From contig NZ_LS483488.1 of NCBI RefSeq assembly GCF_900478295.1, forward strand, positions 1,302,001 to 1,366,000: a DNA stretch of 64,000 bases, written 5' to 3'. The notes under the pieces were generated by a model. The model searched no databases, was not told the DNA's origin, and saw nothing but the letters and a program-made list of their open reading frames with translations. Shown piece by piece: positions 55,468 to 64,000 of the stretch. The stretch comes from Helicobacter pylori NCTC 11637 = CCUG 17874 = ATCC 43504 = JCM 12093 (GTDB taxonomy: Bacteria > Campylobacterota > Campylobacteria > Campylobacterales > Helicobacteraceae). The position numbers were made by a program, and so were the translations under genes. Positions within the stretch are counted from its first letter, which is position 1. Every line of letters begins with the position of its first letter.

Positions 55468-56955
55468 ATGAGCGTTTTGAAATTGCATGTAAAGGTCTTT
55501 CGTTTTGAAACCAACAAGGACTATAACCCTGCTTATGAGTCTTATTTTTTAGAATACCAAGAAGATCAATACCTTTTGGATCTTTTAAAACAACTCAAAG
55601 GCGTGAGCTATAGTGAAAATATCGCGCTTAAAATCAATCAAATTGCGGTGTTTGAAGACGCTAAAGTGAGCGATTTGGTGGCGTTTTTTTCTAAAGAATG
55701 GGTGCTAGATCCCCTATCCAAACGATACGCTTTAAAAGACTTGATGATTGATGAAAAAGCGGTTTTAAAAAACTATGAAGATTTTTTCAAACAAGTCCCC
55801 TACATCACTAAAGGCGAAAAAGAAGAATTAGAAAAGTTTATTCAAATCAATTTTATCAACCCCCAAACCAACCCTAAATATTTGGGCGATGGCTTTTTCT
55901 TGTATGTTAAATGGCTGATGAAGCGCTACCCTACAGAGCGGGATCGGTTATTAGAGATGATTTCTCAGCCTGAAAGCGGCGTGATGAATTTTTTAAGCGT
56001 GGCGCATTACCTCTATAAAAACGATGACAATATTGACCATGAAATCTATGAATTGCAAGAAATCCTAACCAATTCCAAAATCAAGCCATGGAAAGATTTT
56101 TCTAAAAACCTTTTAAGCCTTTTTCAATACCATTCTAACCCCCCTAAAACGCCTAACCCCCCTAAAACTTGCGCGCTCTTTAACGCTTATGCGAAACATT
56201 TAGACGTGCAATCGCTCCTAAAAAGCGCTAAGCTCTATTTAGAAAAAATGGGGCAAAAAACCATTGATCTGCCTTTTTGTTATGATGGGGGCTATTATGG
56301 GAAGATTATAAGCACGCATGATTTCCTTACCGCTTCTGCGTATAATCTGGCTCTAGCCAAAGCCAATGGCGTTTCGCTCATTTTTTGCGAAGAAGATGCG
56401 TATTTGAATATCTTGCATGCTAAAGAAGTTTTAGACAACAACCCTGAAATCATCAACTCCGTCAATGAAAAATTGAAAAAATACCAGCTTGTTTATGAAA
56501 AAGATATTGAGATAGTCTATCTTAATGAGTGGGTTAATGAATTTTTGGCATGGGAATTGAAAAGCCCTTTTGACGCGTTTGTAGGGGCTGAATTTTCTCG
56601 CATCAAACAAAGCGATCATTTTTTCAATAAAATCCATTTAAAAGCCCCCCATTTTTTAGAGTCTTTTCAAAATTACGCCCCCCTTTTAGAAGTCAATGAA
56701 GCAAGCGGCTTACTCCAGTGCGCGCATTTACGCTATTTAGGGATTGATTTAGGGGCGGATTTTTTAATCGCGCATTCTTTAGGGCTTTTTTACGCTTTTG
56801 AAAATTTAAGCTTAAAAGCTTCAAAGATTTATAAAAGAGATAATGACAACACCCCCACTTTATTTTTACCTCAAATCGCGCTAATGGCTATGGGGGAAAA
56901 AAATAAGCAAGATTTAGGGCTTGATACGCATTATCATAAGGTTACTTTCATTTAA
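55468..56955 (+). CDS. Unknown protein with two recognisable halves (HP0468-like)
   Basis: This is a 495-aa cytoplasmic protein. The first third (LKLHVKVFRFETNKDYNPAY ...) resembles the N-terminal ferredoxin-like half of succinate dehydrogenase/fumarate reductase iron-sulphur subunits. The region of about 250-370 (YAKHLDVQSLLKSAKLYLEK..., SAYNLALAKANGVSLIF) resembles the CCG domain of heterodisulphide-reductase subunit B. The cluster cysteines are absent in both, so if the resemblance is right it is a metal-free relative (DUF5644-like). The ATG at 55468 has AAAGGA upstream; a longer reading starts inside the preceding gene. The function is unknown. Confidence 0.65.
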   Translation: MSVLKLHVKVFRFETNKDYNPAYESYFLEYQEDQYLLDLLKQLKGVSYSENIALKINQIAVFEDAKVSDLVAFFSKEWVLDPLSKRYALKDLMIDEKAVLKNYEDFFKQVPYITKGEKEELEKFIQINFINPQTNPKYLGDGFFLYVKWLMKRYPTERDRLLEMISQPESGVMNFLSVAHYLYKNDDNIDHEIYELQEILTNSKIKPWKDFSKNLLSLFQYHSNPPKTPNPPKTCALFNAYAKHLDVQSLLKSAKLYLEKMGQKTIDLPFCYDGGYYGKIISTHDFLTASAYNLALAKANGVSLIFCEEDAYLNILHAKEVLDNNPEIINSVNEKLKKYQLVYEKDIEIVYLNEWVNEFLAWELKSPFDAFVGAEFSRIKQSDHFFNKIHLKAPHFLESFQNYAPLLEVNEASGLLQCAHLRYLGIDLGADFLIAHSLGLFYAFENLSLKASKIYKRDNDNTPTLFLPQIALMAMGEKNKQDLGLDTHYHKVTFI

Positions 56956-56956
56956 A

Positions 56957-57271
56957 ATGAACGCTTTTTTAAAACTCGCGCTCGCTTCTTTGATGGGGGG
57001 GCTTTGGTATGCTTTCAATGGCGAAGGCTCTGAAATTGTCGCTATAGGGATTTTTGTGTTGATTTTGTTTGTTTTTTTCATCCGCCCTGTGAGTTTTCAA
57101 GACCCAGAAAAACGAGAAGAATACATAGAACGGCTTAAAAAAAACCATGAGAGGAAAATGATCTTACAAGACAAGCAAAAAGAAGAGCAAATGCGTCTTT
57201 ATCAAGCCAAAAAAGAGCGAGAGAGCAGGCAAAAACAAGACCTTAAAGAACAAATGAAAAAATACTCATAA
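56957..57271 (+). CDS. Small membrane protein with charged coiled-coil tail
   Basis: This 104-aa protein has two hydrophobic segments (about residues 3-19 and 26-43), followed by about 60 residues extremely rich in Lys, Glu, Arg and Gln that should form a long charged helix (coiled coil) in the cytoplasm. No domain is recognised. The ATG at 56957 starts one base after the stop of the preceding gene, so it is coupled; the next gene begins 9 nt after it. It corresponds to HP0467. Confidence 0.72.
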   Translation: MNAFLKLALASLMGGLWYAFNGEGSEIVAIGIFVLILFVFFIRPVSFQDPEKREEYIERLKKNHERKMILQDKQKEEQMRLYQAKKERESRQKQDLKEQMKKYS

Positions 57272-57280
57272 AGGAAAAAA

Positions 57281-58036
57281 ATGGAAATCATTTTATTAAT
57301 TGTTGCGGCGGTTGTGTTGTTTTATTTTTACAACACTCTCAAAGAATATTTGAAAAACCCCCTAAACCCTAAAACCAAAACCGAAGAATACGATTTGAAA
57401 AATGACCCCTATTTGTTGGTGCAATCTAGCCCCCTAGACAAATTCAAGCAAACCCAAACAGGCGCGTATATGCGTCTTTTAAAATTTTTAGACATTCAAA
57501 AAAACGCTTTGGATAACGCTTTAAGAACGCTTTTTATCCATGAATTAGAGCAGCCCTTAAACAGCGAACAGCAAAATTTAGCCAAAGAGCTTCTCAATGA
57601 GCCTGTGGATAAAAAAGAAAATTTTGAATCCTTATGCCAAGAAATCGCCGACCACACGCATGGGGAATACACCAAACGCCTGAAATTAGTGGAATTTCTT
57701 ATGTTATTAGCCTATGCTGATGGGATTTTGGATAGCAAAGAAAAAGAATTGTTTTTAGATGTGGGGGCGTTTTTGCAGATAGACAATAAAGATTTTAACG
57801 AGCTTTATGACAATTTTGAACGCTTCAATGCAATAGAAATCCCTATGTCTTTAGAAGAAGCCAAAAATCTTTTTGAAATCCAAACTAATATAACCAAGCA
57901 AGATTTAGAGGAAAAAGCCCTGAATTTAAGCACCCCCTACTACCACAAAATGAATGACAACAAACGCTACAGCGAACAAGATTTTATCTCTTTGAAAAAG
58001 ATCGCCCTCGCTTCCCAACTCTTAGAAAATGATTGA
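57281..58036 (+). CDS. Membrane-anchored protein with TerB-like domain
   Basis: This is a 251-aa protein. A single N-terminal hydrophobic segment (residues 2-18) is followed by a helical region. About residues 130-190 match a TerB/DjlA N-terminal-type domain: KLVEFLMLLAYADGILDSKEKE, with the typical Ala-Tyr-Ala-Asp-Gly loop and two acidic residues, then LFLDVGAFLQI. There is no J-domain. The TerB fold is linked to tellurite-resistance and membrane-associated complexes; the role here is unknown. The ATG has AAAGGAAAA upstream. It corresponds to HP0466. Confidence 0.72.
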   Translation: MEIILLIVAAVVLFYFYNTLKEYLKNPLNPKTKTEEYDLKNDPYLLVQSSPLDKFKQTQTGAYMRLLKFLDIQKNALDNALRTLFIHELEQPLNSEQQNLAKELLNEPVDKKENFESLCQEIADHTHGEYTKRLKLVEFLMLLAYADGILDSKEKELFLDVGAFLQIDNKDFNELYDNFERFNAIEIPMSLEEAKNLFEIQTNITKQDLEEKALNLSTPYYHKMNDNKRYSEQDFISLKKIALASQLLEND

Positions 58037-58073
58037 AAAGACTCCTAAGGGGTCTTGTGAAAAAGGCTATTGA

Positions 58074-59969
58074 ATGCCCTTTTTAAAAGCCCTAGAATCT
58101 TTTGATGCACCCTTTTTAGAAAAAGAAATTTCAAAGCGTTTTAGGGATAATTTAGTTTTTTTCAAATCTTATAATCCTAATCTGTTTAACGTTCTCAATA
58201 CGCCTTTTAAAAATTACCAATTGCTTTTTGAAAAAAACCACTTCAATCTCTTGCACACGCCAACAAACGCTTTAAGCTACCCTAAAGATCAAATGATAGA
58301 AATCGCTTTTAACATGGCTAAAAACCCCCTGAATAATCCCAGGTGGTCATTAGACAATAACCACCTCTCTTTACAGTATTTAAAATCTCAAAACAACCCC
58401 AAACTCCCCCTAACCCTTAAAGCCACGCATGCGATCTCAAACTTTTTAGACAATTATCAAACGCCTTGCTCTTTAGAGAAATTCTTACCCCCTACCATGA
58501 TTTATGGCGTTTTAGACGGCTTGTTTTTGGCTATTTTGCAGGCTCAAAATTACCGCTTCCATTCGCTTTATTTGTTTGAAGAAAATTTAGATTTGTTTAA
58601 AATCAGCTGTTATTTTGCGCGTTATGAAGATTTGATTACAAAAGGGGCTAAACTCTTTATTGAAGGGTTTTTTAACCCCAATGAATTAAAAATGGATTTT
58701 TTGAAACGCCCCATCACGCATTCTTTTTTAAAGCTAGAAATCATGCCCTATAAAAGCGCTTTTAATTCACGCATGAAAGAAAACATTCAAAGTTATTACA
58801 AACAAGCTTTAAGGGGTTGGGGGAGTTTTGAAGATGAATTACTGGGATTAAAAAACACGCTTAAAAACTTACCCTTATACAAAACTCTAAAGATTAAACC
58901 TAAAAAGATTAACGCCCCTATTTGCGTGGTGGGTAATGGGCCAAGCTTGGATTTATTGTTGGATTTTTTAAAAGAAAATGAAGACAATTTCATTATTTTT
59001 TCATGCGGAACCGCTTTAAAGCCTTTAAAAACGCATGGCGTTAAAGTGGATTTTCAAATAGAAGTGGAGCGCATAGACTATCTTAAGGAGGTTTTAGAAA
59101 AAGCCCCCCTAGAAGACACCCCCTTAATGGGAGCGAACATGCTCAATCCTAACGCTTTTAATTTAGCCAAAGAAGCGTTGATGTTTATGCGTGGGGGGAG
59201 CGCTTGCGCGTATATAAGCCCTTTAAGCATAGAATACGCAGCACCTTTTGTGGGTAATGCCGGGGTGGCTTTAGCGAGTTTGATGAGCGATGAAATTTAT
59301 TTGTGCGCTTTAGATTGCGCTTATATCAAAGGGTTTAAAAAGCACGCTCAAAATTCCTATTATGAAAATGAAAAAGAGATTGACACTTCATCTTTAATCA
59401 GCGTAGAGGGTAATGTTGAAGGTTATGAAACTTTTAGCGACTCGCTTTTTTTGCTCTCTAAAGAAAGGATTGAAGAAGCCCTTCATTATTACCAGCCTAA
59501 AAAAGTCTATAATCTGAGTTATGGGGCGAAAATCAAGCATGCTGTTAGCCTTAATTACTCTCAAGTGAAATTGAAACAAATCAACAAACAAGACGCTACC
59601 GCTCGCATTAAAAGCATGTTTAGCCCTAGAGATAACCATGCTAAGGATTTAAACAATTTACAAAAAAATCTGATGAGTTTTAAAGAGGATTTTTTAAAAT
59701 ATTTAAACACGCCTTGTAAAACCAAGCAAGAAATATTTGAATGGGTGGATAATTTGAATGGGTTTTGCCAAACAGCCAGCGCTAAAACCCCCACTATAGG
59801 CATTTTATTTGAAGGGAGTATCGCTCATATTTTACAAAGCGTCTTAATCGTTTCATTGCATCTTAAAGAAAATGAGCTGACAAATTTTATCAACCACTCT
59901 CAAAACGCCTTAAAACAATTCCTTAAAAAAGCTTGTTTGTTATTGCAAATGCAACTCAAGCAACCATGA
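58074..59969 (+). CDS. Maf-like (DUF115/MptE-like) motility accessory protein
   Basis: This 631-aa protein has the DUF115 domain in the middle. ICVVGNGPSLDLLLDFL begins near residue 280, followed by IIFSCGTALKPLKTHGVKVDF and an acidic EVER. The flanking regions are mainly helical. Campylobacter and Helicobacter Maf proteins of this build help to modify flagellin with pseudaminic-acid-type sugars. A second Maf-like gene exists elsewhere in the species, so the function of this copy is uncertain. The ATG at 58074 is 37 nt after the previous stop. It corresponds to HP0465. Confidence 0.8.
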   Translation: MPFLKALESFDAPFLEKEISKRFRDNLVFFKSYNPNLFNVLNTPFKNYQLLFEKNHFNLLHTPTNALSYPKDQMIEIAFNMAKNPLNNPRWSLDNNHLSLQYLKSQNNPKLPLTLKATHAISNFLDNYQTPCSLEKFLPPTMIYGVLDGLFLAILQAQNYRFHSLYLFEENLDLFKISCYFARYEDLITKGAKLFIEGFFNPNELKMDFLKRPITHSFLKLEIMPYKSAFNSRMKENIQSYYKQALRGWGSFEDELLGLKNTLKNLPLYKTLKIKPKKINAPICVVGNGPSLDLLLDFLKENEDNFIIFSCGTALKPLKTHGVKVDFQIEVERIDYLKEVLEKAPLEDTPLMGANMLNPNAFNLAKEALMFMRGGSACAYISPLSIEYAAPFVGNAGVALASLMSDEIYLCALDCAYIKGFKKHAQNSYYENEKEIDTSSLISVEGNVEGYETFSDSLFLLSKERIEEALHYYQPKKVYNLSYGAKIKHAVSLNYSQVKLKQINKQDATARIKSMFSPRDNHAKDLNNLQKNLMSFKEDFLKYLNTPCKTKQEIFEWVDNLNGFCQTASAKTPTIGILFEGSIAHILQSVLIVSLHLKENELTNFINHSQNALKQFLKKACLLLQMQLKQP

Positions 59970-59984
59970 TTTTCACTTTTACAC

Positions 59985-59990
59985 TATAAT
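59985..59990 (+). promoter_or_regulatory. hsdR -10 box
   Basis: A perfect TATAAT, 26 nt upstream of the hsdR ATG, with AAAGGGG at 60005-60011. It gives the Type I locus its own promoter. Confidence 0.55.
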
Positions 59991-60016
59991 AACAACCTTA
60001 AATCAAAGGGGTGTTC

Positions 60017-63000
60017 ATGCCATACAATGAAATCACAAGGGTTCAAATCCCTGCCTTGATGCATTTAGCCAAGTTGGGCTATAACTTTATTTCTCAAAAA
60101 AATAAGCCTAACCTAGACACCGCCACCAATATTTTAATAGATAGTTTCACTCAAGCGTTTGAGTGCTCAAACCCTACTAAAAACGCAAAAGAAACGCTTG
60201 CTGAAATGAAAAAACGCTTGAATTATGATGATTTGGGCAAAAGCTTTTATGAATACTTGCTCAAAAGCGAGCATCAAATCATAGACTTTGATAACCCTAA
60301 CAACAATCTTTATGAAATGATGGCTGAATTACCCTACAAATCCTTTAGGCCTGACATCACCCTTTTTATCAATGGCTTGCCTTTGGTGAATATAGAAGTT
60401 AAACAGCCTTTCGCCGAACAAGGCATTAAAGAAGAAAAAGATCGCCATATCCAACGCTATGAAAACCCTGAAAACAAAGTTTTTTATAACCTTGCGCAAA
60501 TCTGGCTCTTTAGCGATAACTTACCCTATGATGAAAACAACCCCGATCAAGGCGCGTTTTATAGCGCTTCTTATTCGCCCATTTTCCAACGCTTTGTTGA
60601 AGCCAATAAGCTAGATATTACCCCCCCCCCCCCCCGAAAATGATGAAAACCATCAAAATCATCGATCGCTTGAAGAAATTCAAAAAAGCGTCTTAAACGA
60701 ATTCAACCTCAAAAACACCGACTGCCCAAAAAGCCTTGAAAACACCCCCACAAACTCCCTTTTAACTTCGTTTTGCTCTCCAAAAAGGCTTTGCTTTATC
60801 CTAAAATACGGCATCAGTTTCTTAAAAGAAAAATCAGAGTTTAAAAAACACATTTGGCGTTATGCACAGATGTTTGCGAGCTTGAATGTTTTAAAAGAAT
60901 TGCAAAAGCATTATGAAACGAACCTAAAAGATCCCCTAAAAGGCATCATCTGGCACACGCAAGGCAGCGGTAAAACCGCCTTAACCTACCATTTAACCAA
61001 ACTCATAAAAGACTTTTTTAGCCCGCTAAACAAAAAGACTAAATTTTATTTTATTGTGGACAGGTTGGATTTATTGGAGCAAGCCAAAAACGAGTTTTTA
61101 AAAAGAGGCCTTTGTGTGCATGAGGCAGAAAATAAAGAGGATTTGAGCCAAAAATTAAAAAACTCTAGCGTTTTTGAAGGCCCTCAAGGGAATGATGAAA
61201 TCATCGTTGTGAATATCCAAAAATTCAAAGCCCCCAATGAAGAAAAAGCCCCTAATGAAGACCTCTCTAGCGCTCCTAAAGAAATTATTTCTAAAACAGA
61301 ATTACAAGAAGCGACAAAAGATAGCCACGATTTACAAAGGGTGTTTATCATAGATGAAGCCCACAGGAGCTATGACCCTAAAGGTTGCTTTTACGCTAAT
61401 TTGATAGAATGCGACAAGACAGCCATCAAAATCGCCCTCACAGGCACGCCCCTATTAGAAGACAACGCGCAAGATAAAGCCACTAAAAACACTTTTGGCA
61501 ACTACTTGCACACCTATTCTTATACAGAATCCATTAAAGACAAACACACCCTAAAACTCCAATTAGAAATCATTGAAAAGAGTTATAAAGAAAAACTACA
61601 AGCAATCTATCGACTTTTACAAGAAAGCATCACTATTGAAGACATAGAAGTTAAAAAAGAAACGATTTTTAATCATGAAAGATACATTAAAGAAATGCTC
61701 TCTTATATCATTAGAGATTTATTGGATTTTAGGCGTTTGAATGATGATGAACGCTTAAAGGCTATGGTGGTTTGTTTTTCAAGCAAGCAAGCCAGATTGG
61801 CTAATTGGCTTTTTAATGAAGTCCAAGAAAAAGTCTTACAAGAAAACCCTAACTTAAGGATTTTAAACAAACTCCAATTCAGTCTCATTTTGCATGACGA
61901 ACAAGAAGTCAAAGAAAAGATTCATTCTTTTAAACATGAAGATACGGATATAGTCTTTGTGTTTAACATGCTTTTAACCGGCTTTGATTTACCCAGTCTC
62001 AAACGCCTTTATATCCACAGAGAATTAAAAGATCACAATTTGCTCCAAGCCCTAGCCAGAGTGAATCGCTCCTATAACAACATGTCTTTTGGCTATCTTA
62101 TAGATTTTGTAGGGATTCAAGAGAATTTTGACAAAACGACTGATGATTACTTGAAAGAATTAAACCGATTCAATCAAAGCGGTGCCAATAGCGATTCTAA
62201 CATCAAAGACATCTTTGCAGATTGTAAAACTTTAGAAGAAGACATTAAAAACGCCTATGATGATCTTTTTAATTACCCCATTGACGATATAGAGGGCATG
62301 ACTAGCGCCATTGTTGGTATGAGCGCAATGAACGAGCTTGTAAAAGTTTCACGCGCCATTAACACGCTCAAAGAGCGCTACAATTTAATCCGCACTTCTA
62401 ATGATGAAAAAATCCTTTCATTAAAAGAAAAAATTGATATTGAAAAGATCAATAAAATCTCTTCAATGCTTCATCAAAAAGCCAAACACCTCCATGCGTT
62501 AAAAAATATCAATGAGCCTAAAAACCCAAACGATTTAATTGTTTTAGAAGATCTCATCGCTCTTTTAGACTTTAAAATAGAGTTTAAAGAACGCAAAGAA
62601 TTACGCTTTAAAGAACAAGAAGAAATTAGTGCCAAACAAAAGCAAGCTAAAGAGATTTTAGAAAAAATCCCGGATCAACAAGATAAAGAAATCCAAAAGT
62701 TTTACAAAGACTTTTCAAACCTGCTCCAAACGACCGCAACAAGCCAGAATTTTGAGGAAATTTCTCATTCCTATGATGCGATCATTTCACAACTCAAACA
62801 ACACAAAGAACAAACCACCCACTTATTAAACAAATACGATAATGATTTATCGTATGCGATCACGCATAAACGCCTTCATAAGCGCCTTATGGAACAAAAC
62901 ATTTATAACCCAACGGGAATTTTCACGCTTTTAAGCACTCTAAAAAGCGCTATTGATGCGCGTATTTTTAAGCGTCAAGAAATCTTAAACGAAGAATATT

Positions 63001-63149
63001 ACCTAAAAAATGCCATAAAAGCAGAATTAAATGACGCTTTCAAAAAAAACCCCTCCTTAAAAGATTTGGAAAAAGAAAAAGAACTTATCATTCAAACCCT
63101 TTTTAACGAACTCACACAAAACCACCATCAAGGAAATCCGCATGCCTAA
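60017..63149 (+). pseudogene. hsdR: Type I restriction endonuclease R subunit, phase-OFF
   Basis: This is the motor and nuclease subunit of a Type I system. The N-terminal nuclease has RPDITLFINGLPLVNIEVK (PD...ExK). The helicase has Walker A HTQGSGKTAL, DEAH in FIIDEAHRS and TGTPL. A C15 tract at 60621-60635 shifts the frame: translation ends ITPPPPPRK at 60643, while the remaining gene is open in the correct frame from the base after the C run (60636) to 63149. With C14 (or C17) the gene reads through to 1043 aa, so this is a reversible switch rather than damage. The ATG at 60017 has AAAGGGG upstream. It corresponds to HP0464. Confidence 0.93.
60621..60635 (+). repeat. C15 phase-variation tract in hsdR
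   Basis: Fifteen consecutive C after ATTA. The open reading frame needs a C number that leaves remainder 2 on division by 3 (11, 14, 17). Fifteen is out of frame. Confidence 0.95.
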
Positions 63150-64000
63150 TAACGCTTTATTGCAAATCAAACAAAACACCCTAAGCCTCATTGATGATTT
63201 AAAAGTTACTTGCGCGAGTCTTGGTTTAGGGAACGACGGCAACGAATACAAGATCATCACGCAATGCTTTTTGTATAAATTCTTATGCGATAAGTTTGAA
63301 TTCCTTTTTGAACAAGAATTCCCCAACCAAACGATACAAGATTACAAAGACTTTAACAAGGAAGAAAAAGAAGATTTCTTTATTACCTTAACCGATAAAA
63401 GACTCCCCAAACTCGCCTATGATGAGCTTTTAAGCTATCTTTTTGAAAAACATTTTAACGATAACGATTTACACCTAAAGCTAGACGCTATTTTTAATCG
63501 TATTTCTAGCAATAATGCCGAGCTTTTCAACACCACAAGCACGGACAAAACCACTATCGCCTTATTTGAAAGCATCTCACAATACATTAATGAAGAGTCT
63601 AAAAGGGCTAATTTTACAAGAGTTTTATTAGACAAACTCAAAAAATTTAATTTCAAACAAGCTTTTTTAAACTTACAAAACCAACAAGGCTATGATTTCT
63701 TCGCCCCCATTTTTGAATACTTACTCAAAGATTACAATAACGCCGGCGGAGGGAAATACGCCGAATACTACACCCCTTTAAGCATCGCTAGCATCATCGC
63801 TAAACTTTTAGTGAGCGAACCCACTCAAAGCGTCAAAATCTATGACCCAAGCGCTGGCACAGGAACGCTTTTAATGGCATTAGCCCACCAAATAGGCACG
63901 GATTCTTGCACCCTTTATGCCCAAGACATTTCGCAAAAATCCTTAAGAATGCTCAAACTCAACCTCATTTTAAACGACTTGACCCACTCTTTAAAAAACG
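63142..64000 (+). CDS. hsdM: Type I methyltransferase M subunit, partial at window end
   Basis: The gene starts with the ATG at 63142, overlapping the last 8 nt of hsdR, with AAGGAA upstream, and runs off the window after 286 codons. The N-terminal helical HsdM domain (EYKIITQCFLYKFLCDKFEF) is followed by SAM motif I in YDPSAGTGTLLMALA. Before it, GGGKYAEYYTP is the HsdM signature. The NPPF catalytic motif is beyond the end. Methylation needs only HsdM plus HsdS, so it can persist when hsdR is OFF. It corresponds to HP0463. Confidence 0.93.
   Translation, partial: MPNNALLQIKQNTLSLIDDLKVTCASLGLGNDGNEYKIITQCFLYKFLCDKFEFLFEQEFPNQTIQDYKDFNKEEKEDFFITLTDKRLPKLAYDELLSYLFEKHFNDNDLHLKLDAIFNRISSNNAELFNTTSTDKTTIALFESISQYINEESKRANFTRVLLDKLKKFNFKQAFLNLQNQQGYDFFAPIFEYLLKDYNNAGGGKYAEYYTPLSIASIIAKLLVSEPTQSVKIYDPSAGTGTLLMALAHQIGTDSCTLYAQDISQKSLRMLKLNLILNDLTHSLKN

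Overview
The window is chromosomal DNA of Helicobacter pylori. Gene families, gene neighbourhoods, low GC, AAGGA-type ribosome sites and TATAAT -10 boxes without a clear -35 all fit. Locus numbers of strain 26695 (HPxxxx) are quoted from memory as labels.

Layout. (1) 1-7.5 kb: nrdB, pcm, an LptF/LptG-type permease, truA, galE, tRNA-Ile and tRNA-Ala, an AsmA-like protein and a short-chain dehydrogenase (HP0364 to HP0357). (2) 7.7-27.8 kb: hcpC; the Entner-Doudoroff/glucose block (eda-edd diverging from zwf-pgl-glk); an alcohol dehydrogenase; two tandem family-8 glycosyltransferases; outer membrane proteins; pyruvate:ferredoxin oxidoreductase porCDAB; purB; horI; uvrB (HP1098 to HP1114). (3) 27.8-33.5 kb: a phage-type island with a DUF4376-like protein and a very large, broken 'polyvalent' protein gene carrying repeated nuclease-like domains and a ParB-like domain. 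(4) 33.5-59.9 kb: hofD, hofC, a catalase-related protein, two Type II restriction-modification loci (one with a decayed restriction gene), typA, a glycosyltransferase, another DNA methyltransferase, hopJ, gltX, modABC, horE, kefB, pepF and a run of poorly known genes (HP0487 to HP0465). (5) 60-64 kb: a Type I restriction system, with hsdR switched off by a C15 tract and hsdM running off the end.

The three blocks are not contiguous in the 26695 order, so there are two rearrangement junctions, near 7.5-7.7 kb and 33.4-33.5 kb. The second abuts the truncated phage gene.

The metabolic genes form a coherent route: Glk, Zwf, Pgl, Edd and Eda take glucose to pyruvate, and PorCDAB oxidises pyruvate to acetyl-CoA. 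The accessory genes (LPS glycosyltransferases, Hop/Hor/Hof proteins, three or more DNA methyltransferases) are typical strain-variable genes, several with homopolymer tracts or duplications able to switch or recombine. The least ordinary item is the multi-domain phage polyvalent gene. Its 2-nt frameshift can be inferred precisely because its internal 122-bp repeats are 598 bp apart, and restoring 2 nt gives an in-frame 600.
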